NCBI GenBank assembly: GCA_029990175.1
Contig: JARKIP010000035.1
Location: 35,416,001 to 35,480,000, forward strand
Source of the DNA: Petunia secreta
Lineage: Eukaryota > Streptophyta > Magnoliopsida > Solanales > Solanaceae
DNA length: 64,000 bases
Direction of reading: 5' to 3'
A program made the position numbers and the translations under genes. The notes under the pieces were generated by a model. The model ran no database searches. It saw only the letters and a list, made by a program, of their open reading frames with translations, and had not been told where the DNA came from. Positions 1-10,045 of this stretch are shown piece by piece (the first letter of the stretch is position 1; every line of letters starts with the position of its first letter).

Positions 1-1099
1 TTATAGTGTTTCCCAAGCTTGCACAATGACTATAATACCCTTACTAATAAGGTTCACAAAATAGGCCACGTAGGGCAAAACGGTAAAAGAAACATTGGCC
101 TTCACAGCTGGGAGGGGCGCCTGGATTGTAGGTGGGGCGCCTGGATTTGCAGGCAGCTAGGCGGGGCGCCTGGCTTGGCCTTCAGCTAGGCGGGGCGCCT
201 GGGTGCTTTTCAGCTCCTTAGGCAGTGAGCTTGCCAGGCGGGGCGCCTGGCTCAGGCGGGGCGCCTGGCTCTTCTGGGCTATCTTCTTCCTTAGGCGTGA
301 GGCCTTGTTTGAGCACCCGGAATGGCTTCCACTCGCTTCCTTCCTCAAGTCCTCTCCTCACCAAGTATAAATGCACCTCTTGGACATCCTTGACTTGGCT
401 CCGAGTGAATGGTCTCCTTGTGGGGGTTTGGTTCTTATCATCCTCCCCTTCTTGAGAAGATTTCGTCCTCGAAATTGAAGCATCATCACCCACGACCTCG
501 TCATCACCTACATCCAAAGGAACCAAGTCACAAACATTGAAAGTATTAGAAACTTGATACTCACTTGGCAAGTCGACCACATAGGCTTTGTTGTTTATCT
601 TTGAAAGCACTTGGAATGGGCCATCTCCACGGGGTGCCAACTTCCCTTTTCTAAGGTTTGGAAACCTTTCTTTCCGGAAGTGCACCCACACATAGTCACC
701 CTTCTTGAGTTCCACCTTCTTGCGTCCCTTGTTTTTCTTGGAGGCTACCTTTGCATAGGCTTCCTCCAAGTTCTTCTTCGCCTTGGTATGAATCTCCATC
801 AAAGCCTTGGCTCTAGCTTTACATTCAAAATTAACAACCATTTCCCTTGGCAAAGGGGTTAGATCAAGGGGAATCAAGGGGTTAAATCCATAGACACACT
901 CGAATGGAGTCATACCTATCATGCTATGCAATGTGCGATTGTAGGCAAACTCCATAAGAGGTAGACGATCAATCCAAGTCCCGGCCTTACCTCGGGTCAT
1001 GGCTCGAAGAAGAGCACCCAAGGTTCGGTTTACCACTTCCGTTTGCCCATCGGTTTGTGGGTGGTGGGACGTGGAGAACAAGAGCTTGGTGCCTAAAGC
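1..1099 (-). mobile_element. Element H, 3' remnant (LTR plus integrase end)
   Basis: This is the 3' end of a minus-strand Ty3/gypsy element cut by the window start. Bases 1-440 are the 3' LTR, ending TTCTTATCA against the polypurine-tract complement TCCTCCCCTTCTTG. Bases 441-1099 are the end of the integrase coding region. The LTR carries an array of GGGGCGCCTGG-type palindromes at about 111-268. At 1100 the element is broken by the LTR of element I. Confidence 0.85.
218..1099 (-). pseudogene. gag-pol C-terminus of element H (integrase end), interrupted
   Basis: This is the integrase end of a gag-pol polyprotein. Reading leftward it starts in the DDE core (HHPQTDGQTEVVNRTLG holds the third acidic residue), passes the FAYNRT and TPFECVYGFNPLIPLDL motifs, then the GPFQVL module, and reaches the ISRTKSSQEGEDD block. 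The frame continues about 220 bases into the LTR and stops at 218, as in the related elements here. Upstream coding sequence is cut off by an LTR inserted at 1100, immediately after GCCTAAAGC. It cannot make a functional protein. The remaining frame has no stop, so the break is structural and not mutational decay. Confidence 0.85.
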
Positions 1100-1610
1100 T
1101 GATAAGAATCAAAATGCGGAAAAGTAAAAGATAAAAGCGAGACGTAACTCGTACGATAATCTCAAGTAGCAACGGAGAACTTGTTCCGTTACACCCCGAG
1201 AGAATGACAAGAACACCTACACTAGGCAACTACCCTCGAGCTAACGTGAGCACGCAAGTAGAATGATCGGGGGGGATTGGAATTCATCTAGGTCCGCTAG
1301 AGGAAGAACAAGTCCCATCAAGGTTTCATTCATTCAATCAAAGAGTTCAACTCTCAACACAAGTGTTTGTTTAATCATCAAAGTTAGCTAATGATTTGAA
1401 GAGGCTAAGTGAAGTATTTATAGGCTTCACTTAGGTCTAATTAAAAGGTCTAAAATACCCCCCAAAGTGGGTTAAAACAAGTAAGGCCACGCAGGGCTAA
1501 AGTTGGAAGTTCAAGCAAAAGTCATTAAAAATCCCGCATGTGGGTCACAGGGGTAGGCGCTCCGCCTCCAGGTTGAGGCGCTCCGCCTCAGGATGGTGAG
1601 GCGCTCCGCC

Positions 1611-2110
1611 TCAGGTTGAGGCGCTCCGCCTCAGGATGGTGAGGCGCTCCACCTCCTTCTGCTCAGCTCTCTGCTTTTTGGTAGGCGCTCCGCCTCCTTC
1701 TGGAACTTGTGCAAGAGGCTCAAAATGAGCTTGAGGTGGATCACCTTGGAGCCCAAGTAGTCCTCCATCCATGGCACACCAAAGCATGCTCTTCAAGTCA
1801 CTCTTGGGGCCTTCTTCCATACCCTTCCATATCAAGTGAAGATGGGTATCTTGGATCAACTTGGCTTGACTCCGGGTGAAGGGTCTTGAGGGGGTTTGGG
1901 TCTTATCATCCTCCCCTTCTTGAGAGGATTTCGTCCTCGAAATCGAAGCATCATCCACAACCTCTTCATCATCATGCACGACCTCTTCATTACCTACATC
2001 CAAAGGAACCAAGTCACAAACATTGAAAGTATTAGAAACTTGATACTCACTTGGCAAGTCGACCACATAGGCATTGTTGTTTATCTTCGAGAGCACTTGG
2101 AATGGTCCAT
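1611..2110 (-). pseudogene. gag-pol C-terminus of element I, interrupted by solo LTR
   Basis: This is the polyprotein tail: the end of the integrase GPF module (VLSKINNNAYVVDLPSEYQ), the ISRTKSSQEGEDD block, then a tail coded inside the LTR that includes PFTRSQAKLIQDTH. The stop is at 1611. The part just upstream continues at 2947-3071 beyond the solo LTR and encodes the Lys/Arg-rich segment KKGDYVWVHFRKERF. The two pieces were one reading frame before the insertion. The 2947 piece reads CCCCGGGGTGTCAACTTCC in place of the CCACGGGGTGCCAACTTCC seen in H, so it has also drifted. Confidence 0.8.
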
Positions 2111-2941
2111 TGATAAGGGGAAAAACACGCGGAAGCTAAACAACGATATAAACTATGCGGAAGCGATAAATAACAAGATAGGTGATATCAAAGATATCGG
2201 GGAAACAAGGATTGGGGAGTCAAGAAATGAGAAGAAAGAACGGATTAATGAATTCAAGACATGAATTAATAATCCAAAAGGGAGAAAGTGAAACTCGAAC
2301 CTTACAATGGACTCAACTAGGTGTCGATCGCCATAGGTTCCAAGTTAGTGAGATACATGAAGCCTCGGGCTTCGGACTAGAAAGGCTCGGCCTTCTCTAA
2401 TTCTCTCTTCTTTCTATTCAATTCAAGCTAAACTATGAAATGAATAACAAAATGTGCTATATATACATTTACATAGAGTTTTGGACAAAAATGGCCCTGC
2501 AACTGATTCTGCCTCGCTGCTCAATACTTCTTCTTCGCGATCGCGCCAGGAAGGCTCGCGATCGCGCTGGGCATTCTTCAAAGCATCGCGATCGCGCTTC
2601 CTTGGTCGCTGTCGCGCAGAGATCGATCTGACTGGACTTCAACTCCACGCGATCGCTCAAGATCACACGCTGTCGCGCAGGGTAAAGGACTCCTCTTCGC
2701 GATCGCGCAGTTATGGACGCGATCGCGAAGAACACTTGTTCTTCCTCAGGCAGTGAGCTCCCAGATTGCTCCCCTGTTTTGCCCTGTTTTGGGCTGCCTA
2801 TTTTCCTGCCCTGTTTCCTCCATCCGTTGGCGCTCCAATGCATGATCTTTCAAGATGTTTCCGGAGGCCTTGACTCGTATCCGTTGTGCTCTCGAGCTCG
2901 GCTTTTGATGGTTGTCGTTTAGGCCATTTTGGGCCGCATCA
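2111..2941 (-). repeat. Solo LTR (delta family) with TSD TCCAT
   Basis: This is an 831-bp LTR running TGATAAGGGG... to ...GGGCCGCATCA, directly flanked by TCCAT on both sides (2106-2110 and 2942-2946). The interrupted integrase codons read through if it is removed. It is therefore a complete solo LTR, the product of LTR-LTR recombination that removed the element body. It matches the C1 5' LTR at 8128-8958; I noticed only two base differences, near 2612 and 2699. Its palindrome array uses the core GCGATCGCG. Confidence 0.92.
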
Positions 2942-3071
2942 TCCATCTCCCCGGGGTGTCAACTTCCCTTTCCTAAGGTTTGGAAACCTTTCTTTCCGGA
3001 AGTGCACCCAAACATAGTCACCCTTCTTGAGTTCCACCTTCTTGCGGCCTTTGTTCTTCTTGGAGGCAACT

Positions 3072-3862
3072 TGATAAGAATCAAAAACGAAACGCGGAAA
3101 TAAAGATAAAGAGCGAGACACTACTCGAACTCCCTACGAAGTAACTATGGAGAACTCGTTCCATAATACCCTCGTATCGGCGTCAAGGAGGACCTACACT
3201 ATGCAACTACCCTCGAGCCACACCTGGGACTCGCAAATAGAATGATCGGGGGTGGTTTGGGGTTCAACTAGAATCCACTAGTAAACTCAAACCGTCTCAA
3301 AGGGTTTTCATTCAAAGAGAATCCACTCTTGAACATTGTCATTGACAATCAATCATTCATCATAATAGCTAACTAAGGAATAATGCTAAGCTATGGAGTA
3401 TTTATAGGCCTCATTCAAGACATAAGGAAAGGCCTAAAATACCCTTAAGTAAGTTCTAAAGTCATAAGCCACATAGGGGCATAATAGAAATTACATGGGC
3501 TAAAAACTAGCAGTTCCCGCAACTTGTTCAGCACTAGGCGCCCGGCCTACTTAGAGTAGGCGCCCAGCCTCCCAGGGAGTAGGCGCTCAGCCTAGTTGAA
3601 GTAGGCGGCCAGCCTCCTTGGAGTAGGCGGTCCGCCTGTTCTGAAGGGCTTGCAGAGGCGGTCCGCCTGAAGCACAATCCAGAGAGCTGATCAAAACTAG
3701 GCGGCCGGCCTAGTTGAGTAGGCGGTCCGCCCCTTCTTAGGCAGCCTTGAAACGCCTCGAAATGTGTCTCTAAGGCTCCTCGTTCCATGGCGTTCCAATG
3801 CATAAGCTCTTCCCTGGCCTTGGATGATGTTTTTAGATGGTTGCTCGATTTGGGTCTTATCA
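3072..3862 (-). repeat. zeta LTR (3' LTR of B'), left copy
   Basis: This is a 791-bp LTR, TGATAAGAATC... to ...GATTTGGGTCTTATCA, followed directly by the polypurine-tract complement. It belongs to B' and was duplicated with the 2.24-kb unit; the second copy is 9089-9879. It contains an array of GC-rich palindromes (AGGCGGTCCGCC types) at about 3536-3735. It is inserted in the integrase fragment of element I after GGAGGCAACT. Confidence 0.85.
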
Positions 3863-4028
3863 TCCTCCCCTTCTTGAGAAGATTTCGTCCTCGAAATCAA
3901 GGCTTGGTCTCTCACGGCTTTATCAACTCCTCGGGGTGGCCAAGAATCTCCTCCTTTGTCCTTCTTGATCGTCACTTTGGCATAGGCTTCTTCCAAGATC
4001 TTTCCCGCCTTAGCATGGAGCTTAGAAC

Positions 4029-7000
4029 CTACAAGCAACGACAAGCAAAACAAGCAAACGTCCTACTTTGAAAGTAGGTTAGTGCAAGAAGTGTGGAAAA
4101 CACACTCTTGTGATATAACCAAGCATCAATAACAATCATGAATATCAAGTCTCCAAAGAGAACCATAAGCACTTGGTTAAAGATCAACATGCACTCAACA
4201 AGATAATGAGCAAATAGGTCATGGGGGCATGAAAAATGCAAGATCAAGCTATCAAAACCCTCTTGAACCTTAAGCTCAAAATCAACATACCCATCAATCC
4301 TTGAGGTGTGATCAACATGTGGAGTGGAGTGAACCAAATAGCCCAACCAAGCCTTCAAATCAAGTTTATCACAATGTGACACATTGGCTTTGGCATGCTC
4401 AACACTCAAGGTGCGCTCAACATATGGGATGGAGTAAGTAAGATAGTTCAAGCAACAACTAACATCAAATACTCCACTCCCCTTCTTACGAGCATTCTTA
4501 CACACACCAAGAGGTACCTCCTCACATCCAAATACTCCTCCAAGACAACCCTCGTCACTAGACAAACTCCCAAGGGAGGTCTCAAACAATGGGTTATCCA
4601 TAGAGTTAGGCATTCCAATCCATGGAGGTCCAAGCTCACACTCTACTCTAGCTTGATACAATTCACCATTTTCATTGAAGTTGCTCTCATACAAAGGATT
4701 AGTATAGGCACACTTCTCAAGTTCATTGGCAAGCAAAGGTGAAGTTCTCAAACTAGAGACAACATCGACACTTGAGGAGTCATCGAACACAAGTCGATCT
4801 ATCTCATTCTCAAGAGACTCCTCAAGGTTACAACCTTCCTCACTACGACACAAGAAACCACCACTATCAAGTAAACACTCAAAGGGAAGAATAGGATAGT
4901 CATGCAACTCATCTTCTCCTTTATCAAACATGGGCGGGGTGTCATAACAAGGGTCACAAACAAGGTCAACTTGAACATCTTCACTAAAGAGAGGTTCAAT
5001 GAAAACCGAGCTCACATCATGATGTGGCTTTTCAACCCTCTCAACTAGTGGTTCATTTTCACACACAAGTTGACCCCAAGGCTCTACACTAGTTGCAAAC
5101 ACATTATAGTCATGCAAATCATCAACTAGTCTAGAGTTCTCACTAACAACATAACAAGACGAGGAAGTAGCATGCTCAAGGGAGGAAGAACTAACACATA
5201 CCTTTGAAGTGTCAAGAACGTCTTCACCTTGTAGCTCACATTCGGCATCTCCTTCGCCTTGTCTTTCAATCCCGGAACATGGTTGAGGCTCCATCGGTTT
5301 GCCTCCAAGAATCCCTACACAAGAATTCAAACACATAGAAGAAGAGGATAAAGGGTTAAGGTTAGGATAAGGGGTGTCCTCACTCTTTTTTCCCTCTTTC
5401 TTTTCCCTCATTTTTCTTTCAAGGCTAGGTGTAGATGCGGGTGGTGACATCCCGCTCACATCACTCAACACATCCTCTCCTTTTGCCACTCGAGGAATGT
5501 CACCGGTCACTCCCTTACTCCTCTCAATCTTTTGTCTCTCAAATTCGGGCGAATTGGGACGAGGCCCAAGAATGCCCATAGCCGGAGTAGGTGGACTTTT
5601 CACGTCAACCCGAAATCTAGGACTAGGAGACTCATCACTTGACGTCTCCTTCTTCTTCGTTGGTGAACCACTTGGAATTGGAACTTGTGGTTTCGAGTTC
5701 ACCTTGTTGATGTCTATCAACCCTTTTCTAGCACATGTCCCACCCTTGCTTGTGTTTGTAGGACTTCTTGTTTGCACATTGTCAACCATGGAATGAAGTT
5801 CTTGCTCCTCGCTCCTTTGCCTAGCCAAAGAAGGGGCACTAGTAGGCACTCGGCTCCTCGCCCGGTAAGGCACAAAGTCATAGACCCTTTGCCCTACGCC
5901 CACAAGATACGCACCCTTCACCACACTATATTGCACCCTCTTCCCCTCCAACCACGACTCTCCCATCCACACATCAACATGACGCATGGGATACACGTCA
6001 CACCAAACATAGCATTTATACCCTCTATGAGATATGAGTACCCGAGCCTCCTTAGAAACCCATACTCCATCATACTCATAAGGATGCTCTAGCTTATGGC
6101 ATGGTATCCTAAGCCTATCAACCAAAGAGGTGCTAATACAATTGGCATCGGTCCCACCAATCTTGAGCAAGTATCCTCCAATACCATCTACCTCAACAAC
6201 GAACCTACATCTACCCAAGTCTTGCACATTGGCACCCAAATGAGAATTTGGACGCCCACAAGTGTCAACACCAACAACTTGGGTTTTCCTTATCGCTCCA
6301 CTAGTGGTAACACCACTAGAACAATCTCCACTTCCCGTCACTCTCCCAACATTAGAAATGTTGTTGGAAGTCGAAGAAGGAGCCTTGCCATGGAACCCAT
6401 AAGTGCCTCTCGCCTTGGTTCCATAGCCCATAGCACTACTCCTACTACAACCATCCACGCCCCTCACGGCATACATCCCCTTTGTAGCAAAAGCAACACC
6501 ATTCCTCAAACCATCCTCCACATGGGAATTAGAAGCATTAGGTCGCTTAGCGTACCTAGAAGATGCAAGCTTCTTCTTCCCCATGGAACAACCACCACCA
6601 CCTCCCATACTAATGGAAGGTCCTCTACTACTCCCTTGTACACCGTTAGCAACACTAAGAGAAGATGCATAAGAATAACCCCTATGTTCATCATCACCAT
6701 CAACTCTACCTATGTCACCATCATCAATATCAAATTCTTCACAAGAAGAGTAAGTAGGATCATCATACCTTGAAGCGTCACCATCTTCGATTTCTTGACT
6801 AGAAGCATTGGCATCATCACATTCGTCATCGCAAGCCTCATAGTCATCATCAATCTCACGATCATCATAGTGAACCGCTCCATCATCATAGGAGACATGG
6901 TTTCCATCATCATAGTAATGGCCATCATCACCCTCATAGGAACCATAGTCTCCATCATCACCATACGAGTCATAGCAACTCGCATCATCGCCACATGAGC

Positions 7001-7031
7001 CACAATCTACTCCATCATCATTATCCGACAT
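4029..7031 (-). CDS. Gagless element C1 protein: acidic N-terminus, dead protease-like domain, X region (chimeric C-terminus)
   Basis: This open frame of 1000 residues has no gag domain, no CCHC knuckle and no RT or integrase. Residues 1-~130 are rich in Asp, Gly, Tyr and Ser (DDG, GSYEGDDGHYYDDG). Residues ~275-365 align with the retropepsin of the neighbouring elements (DANCISTSLVDRL against CANVVSQTLVSQ; CDVYPM against FDVVPM), but the DSG catalytic triad reads IGG. After a Ser/Pro/charged linker comes the X region, with PHHDVSSVFIEPL and CYDTPPMFD. The last ~105 residues come from a B-type element, joined in frame at LDLKAW/LGYLVH, and include GDLIFMIVIDAWLY, a hydrophobic stretch. The ATG at 7031 is chosen because C2 starts identically. 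Function is unknown; a structural or packaging role is a guess. Confidence 0.75.
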   Translation of the reverse strand: MSDNDDGVDCGSCGDDASCYDSYGDDGDYGSYEGDDGHYYDDGNHVSYDDGAVHYDDREIDDDYEACDDECDDANASSQEIEDGDASRYDDPTYSSCEEFDIDDGDIGRVDGDDEHRGYSYASSLSVANGVQGSSRGPSISMGGGGGCSMGKKKLASSRYAKRPNASNSHVEDGLRNGVAFATKGMYAVRGVDGCSRSSAMGYGTKARGTYGFHGKAPSSTSNNISNVGRVTGSGDCSSGVTTSGAIRKTQVVGVDTCGRPNSHLGANVQDLGRCRFVVEVDGIGGYLLKIGGTDANCISTSLVDRLRIPCHKLEHPYEYDGVWVSKEARVLISHRGYKCYVWCDVYPMRHVDVWMGESWLEGKRVQYSVVKGAYLVGVGQRVYDFVPYRARSRVPTSAPSLARQRSEEQELHSMVDNVQTRSPTNTSKGGTCARKGLIDINKVNSKPQVPIPSGSPTKKKETSSDESPSPRFRVDVKSPPTPAMGILGPRPNSPEFERQKIERSKGVTGDIPRVAKGEDVLSDVSGMSPPASTPSLERKMREKKEGKKSEDTPYPNLNPLSSSSMCLNSCVGILGGKPMEPQPCSGIERQGEGDAECELQGEDVLDTSKVCVSSSSLEHATSSSCYVVSENSRLVDDLHDYNVFATSVEPWGQLVCENEPLVERVEKPHHDVSSVFIEPLFSEDVQVDLVCDPCYDTPPMFDKGEDELHDYPILPFECLLDSGGFLCRSEEGCNLEESLENEIDRLVFDDSSSVDVVSSLRTSPLLANELEKCAYTNPLYESNFNENGELYQARVECELGPPWIGMPNSMDNPLFETSLGSLSSDEGCLGGVFGCEEVPLGVCKNARKKGSGVFDVSCCLNYLTYSIPYVERTLSVEHAKANVSHCDKLDLKAWLGYLVHSTPHVDHTSRIDGYVDFELKVQEGFDSLILHFSCPHDLFAHYLVECMLIFNQVLMVLFGDLIFMIVIDAWLYHKSVFSTLLALTYFQSRTFACFACRCL
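5940..6205 (-). other. Catalytically dead retropepsin-like domain (C1)
   Basis: The order of conserved blocks matches the active protease of elements A1, B and E: hydrophobic strand, then the position of the DSG triad, then S-L-V, H-P-Y, D-V-x-P-M and G-x-x-W. The catalytic Asp position is Ile in the C family (KIGGTDAN). The aligned glycine before the final W is kept. C2 has the same substitution, so it predates the split of the two copies. Confidence 0.7.
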
Positions 7032-8113
7032 TGTTGCAATCACCAAAGAACAAAACCTCCCAAAAGTCACTCCCTCACGTGTATCACTCAATATATGTAC
7101 ACTCAAGAGCGAGGCCTTATCAACTTGGGAACCAAGGTAATCACAACTAGCATGTCCAAGTTAAAGTTCGGAGTGGAATTAATGAGACTCTATGTACGGA
7201 CGGCTATTTAAAGTGCGCACTTGAGGCCAAAAGGAGTTCTACGACTCTTCTTTGAGTTCTAATCTCCTCTACGCACGAGTACCTAATACGCTAAAGGATT
7301 AGTGTCTTTCAAGTAGGCCAATTACCTTCAAAACACTAACCAAGAGGTACGGTAGAAAACGGGACACAAAAGATTCGACTCGAATCGGCACCAAACGGAT
7401 TTGGAATCGGATGAAATTTTGTTTGTGATCTACAAACTCATCATATTTAATGGTCCAATTGGAGTCATGATGTTTGGAAACTGTTCGGAAGCCGTTGCGA
7501 ACGTTCTGTCCCAAAACTGGAATTCTGAAATTTTTTTGTTCTTCGCTATCGCGACCAGACGCGCGCGATCGCGAAGGGTTAATTTTTCAAAAAATAATTT
7601 TGTTCTTCGCTATCGCGAAATTGCTCTTCGCGATCGCGAAGGGTTAATTTCTGCGATTTCACAGCAGCTCAAAAACGGGTTTTTTTGGCGATTTTGGCCA
7701 AAACTTTGGCTCGATATCAACCCGAAACACAAAACCAACGATACCCAAAGGTGTATACAACTATAACAACCAATTCCCAATAGTTTTCAACTCCAAACAA
7801 ACAACAACAAGCTTCGATTCAAGATTGAAGCGTTTTCAAGAAATTTTCAAACTTTTGGATTTGGATTTTGGAAATTTTGATTCGTAACACCAAAACACGA
7901 GATATAGGTATCAAAACGACGGGAATACAACAAGGAACAAACCCCACTACTTTTTAACACTCGGGGATTCGTATCCAACCCGCTCCACCAATTTTTTTCA
8001 ACTTTTCTAGTTTTTCAATTTTTTTGTTTTTCTTCACTTTTCAAGAACAAACAACACAATCACAACAACGACAAGAACAAGACCGAGGATTCGTAAGAAC
8101 GAAGCCTAGCCGT
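7032..8113 (-). promoter_or_regulatory. 5' leader of C1
   Basis: This is non-coding between the primer site and the ATG. At about 7140-7290 lies the leader block shared with gag-pol elements (reverse complement of CCTAATACG...CACGAGT...AGTTCTACGACTC). At about 7544-7652 there is a palindrome array with TCGCGATCGCGA and relatives, the same core as the delta LTR. The stretch 7653-8113 is A/T-rich with no reading frame of note. Confidence 0.7.
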
Positions 8114-8125
8114 GCTCTGATACCA
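8114..8125 (-). other. Primer binding site of C1 (initiator tRNA-Met)
   Basis: GCTCTGATACCA on the plus strand is the reverse complement of TGGTATCAGAGC, complementary to the 3' end of plant initiator tRNA-Met. It sits two bases from the delta LTR start at 8128. Confidence 0.92.
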
Positions 8126-8127
8126 AC

Positions 8128-8958
8128 TGATAAGGGGAAAAACACGCGGAAGCTAAACAACGATATAAACTATGCGGAAGCGATAAATAACAAGATAGGT
8201 GATATCAAAGATATCGGGGAAACAAGGATTGGGGAGTCAAGAAATGAGAAGAAAGAACGGATTAATGAATTCAAGACATGAATTAATAATCCAAAAGGGA
8301 GAAAGTGAAACTCGAACCTTACAATGGACTCAACTAGGTGTCGATCGCCATAGGTTCCAAGTTAGTGAGATACATGAAGCCTCGGGCTTCGGACTAGAAA
8401 GGCTCGGCCTTCTCTAATTCTCTCTTCTTTCTATTCAATTCAAGCTAAACTATGAAATGAATAACAAAATGTGCTATATATACATTTACATAGAGTTTTG
8501 GACAAAAATGGCCCTGCAACTGATTCTGCCTCGCTGCTCAATACTTCTTCTTCGCGATCGCGCCAGGAAGGCTCGCGATCGCGCTGGGCATTCTTCAAAG
8601 CATCGCGATCGCGCTTGCTTGGTCGCTGTCGCGCAGAGATCGATCTGACTGGACTTCAACTCCACGCGATCGCTCAAGATCACACGCTGTCGCGCAGGGT
8701 AAAGGACTCCTCTTCGTGATCGCGCAGTTATGGACGCGATCGCGAAGAACACTTGTTCTTCCTCAGGCAGTGAGCTCCCAGATTGCTCCCCTGTTTTGCC
8801 CTGTTTTGGGCTGCCTATTTTCCTGCCCTGTTTCCTCCATCCGTTGGCGCTCCAATGCATGATCTTTCAAGATGTTTCCGGAGGCCTTGACTCGTATCCG
8901 TTGTGCTCTCGAGCTCGGCTTTTGATGGTTGTCGTTTAGGCCATTTTGGGCCGCATCA
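8128..8958 (-). repeat. delta LTR (5' LTR of C1)
   Basis: 831 bp, TGATAAGGGG... to ...CCGCATCA, followed by TCCAT (8959-8963). It holds a GCGATCGCG palindrome array at about 8562-8752, matching the palindromes in the leader of the same element. It is the right-hand partner of the solo LTR at 2111-2941. Confidence 0.9.
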
Positions 8959-8963
8959 TCCAT

Positions 8964-9088
8964 CTCCCCGGGGTGTCAACTTCCCTTTCCTAAGGTTTGG
9001 AAACCTTTCTTTCCGGAAGTGCACCCAAACATAGTCACCCTTCTTGAGTTCCACCTTCTTGCGGCCTTTGTTCTTCTTGGAGGCAACT
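8964..9088 (-). pseudogene. Integrase fragment of element I (duplicated copy)
   Basis: 125 bp that repeat 2947-3071 and encode the basic KKGDYVWVHFRKERFPNLRKGKL segment of an integrase C-terminus (given here only as a landmark). It lies between the TCCAT duplication of the delta LTR and the zeta LTR. Confidence 0.8.
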
Positions 9089-9879
9089 TGATAAGAATCA
9101 AAAACGAAACGCGGAAATAAAGATAAAGAGCGAGACACTACTCGAACTCCCTACGAAGTAACTATGGAGAACTCGTTCCATAATACCCTCGTATCGGCGT
9201 CAAGGAGGACCTACACTATGCAACTACCCTCGAGCCACACCTGGGACTCGCAAATAGAATGATCGGGGGTGGTTTGGGGTTCAACTAGAATCCACTAGTA
9301 AACTCAAACCGTCTCAAAGGGTTTTCATTCAAAGAGAATCCACTCTTGAACATTGTCATTGACAATCAATCATTCATCATAATAGCTAACTAAGGAATAA
9401 TGCTAAGCTATGGAGTATTTATAGGCCTCATTCAAGACATAAGGAAAGGCCTAAAATACCCTTAAGTAAGTTCTAAAGTCATAAGCCACATAGGGGCATA
9501 ATAGAAATTACATGGGCTAAAAACTAGCAGTTCCCGCAACTTGTTCAGCACTAGGCGCCCGGCCTACTTAGAGTAGGCGCCCAGCCTCCCAGGGAGTAGG
9601 CGCTCAGCCTAGTTGAAGTAGGCGGCCAGCCTCCTTGGAGTAGGCGGTCCGCCTGTTCTGAAGGGCTTGCAGAGGCGGTCCGCCTGAAGCACAATCCAGA
9701 GAGCTGATCAAAACTAGGCGGCCGGCCTAGTTGAGTAGGCGGTCCGCCCCTTCTTAGGCAGCCTTGAAACGCCTCGAAATGTGTCTCTAAGGCTCCTCGT
9801 TCCATGGCGTTCCAATGCATAAGCTCTTCCCTGGCCTTGGATGATGTTTTTAGATGGTTGCTCGATTTGGGTCTTATCA
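9089..9879 (-). repeat. zeta LTR (3' LTR of B'), right copy
   Basis: 791-bp copy of 3072-3862, followed at 9880 by the polypurine-tract complement and the GATTTCG/CGAAATC hairpin of B'. Its palindrome array is at about 9553-9752. Confidence 0.85.
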
Positions 9880-10045
9880 TCCTCCCCTTCTTGAGAAGAT
9901 TTCGTCCTCGAAATCAAGGCTTGGTCTCTCACGGCTTTATCAACTCCTCGGGGTGGCCAAGAATCTCCTCCTTTGTCCTTCTTGATCGTCACTTTGGCAT
10001 AGGCTTCTTCCAAGATCTTTCCCGCCTTAGCATGGAGCTTAGAAC

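Larger units (their letters stand above)
1100..3071 (-). mobile_element. Element I, 3' portion
   Basis: This minus-strand element is inserted in H. Its 3' LTR is 1100-1908 (809 bp, TGATAAGAATC... to ...GGGTCTTATCA). Its LTR palindromes use the core AGGCGCTCCGCCT (about 1557-1700). Internal sequence runs 1909-2110, then resumes at 2947-3071 after a solo LTR with its TCCAT duplication. It is then cut at 3072 by the LTR of element B'. The 2947-3071 piece is repeated at 8964-9088. The rest of element I is not in the window. Confidence 0.8.
2111..4348. repeat. 2.24-kb tandem duplication, left copy
   Basis: Bases 2111-4348 recur at 8128-10365 (offset 6017). The unit holds the delta LTR, the TCCAT duplication, a 125-bp integrase fragment of element I, the complete zeta LTR of B' and the 3' end of the B' open reading frame. 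By eye the copies are identical outside the delta LTR. The left copy's right edge is the chimera junction of the C1 reading frame. Confidence 0.85.
3863..8958 (-). mobile_element. Chimeric gagless element C1
   Basis: This is a minus-strand non-autonomous element with mismatched ends. Its 5' LTR is delta (8128-8958), next to a primer site at 8114-8125. Its 3' end is the polypurine tract and zeta LTR of B'. The switch lies at about 4346-4349, where sequence like C2 (to the right) meets sequence like B' (to the left) with only 2-3 shared bases. A normal retrotransposon copies one LTR to both ends, so this arrangement must come from a DNA rearrangement after insertion. Confidence 0.8.

Noticed and set aside
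2543..2735. CRISPR-like array of regular repeats in the LTRs
   Set aside because: Palindromic units are 9-15 bases, irregularly spaced, with non-unique spacers, in a plant retrotransposon LTR.
6710..7031. Simple GAT/CAT microsatellite
   Set aside because: The triplets are imperfect, stay in the reading frame and are kept in C2, so it is treated as a coding low-complexity region.
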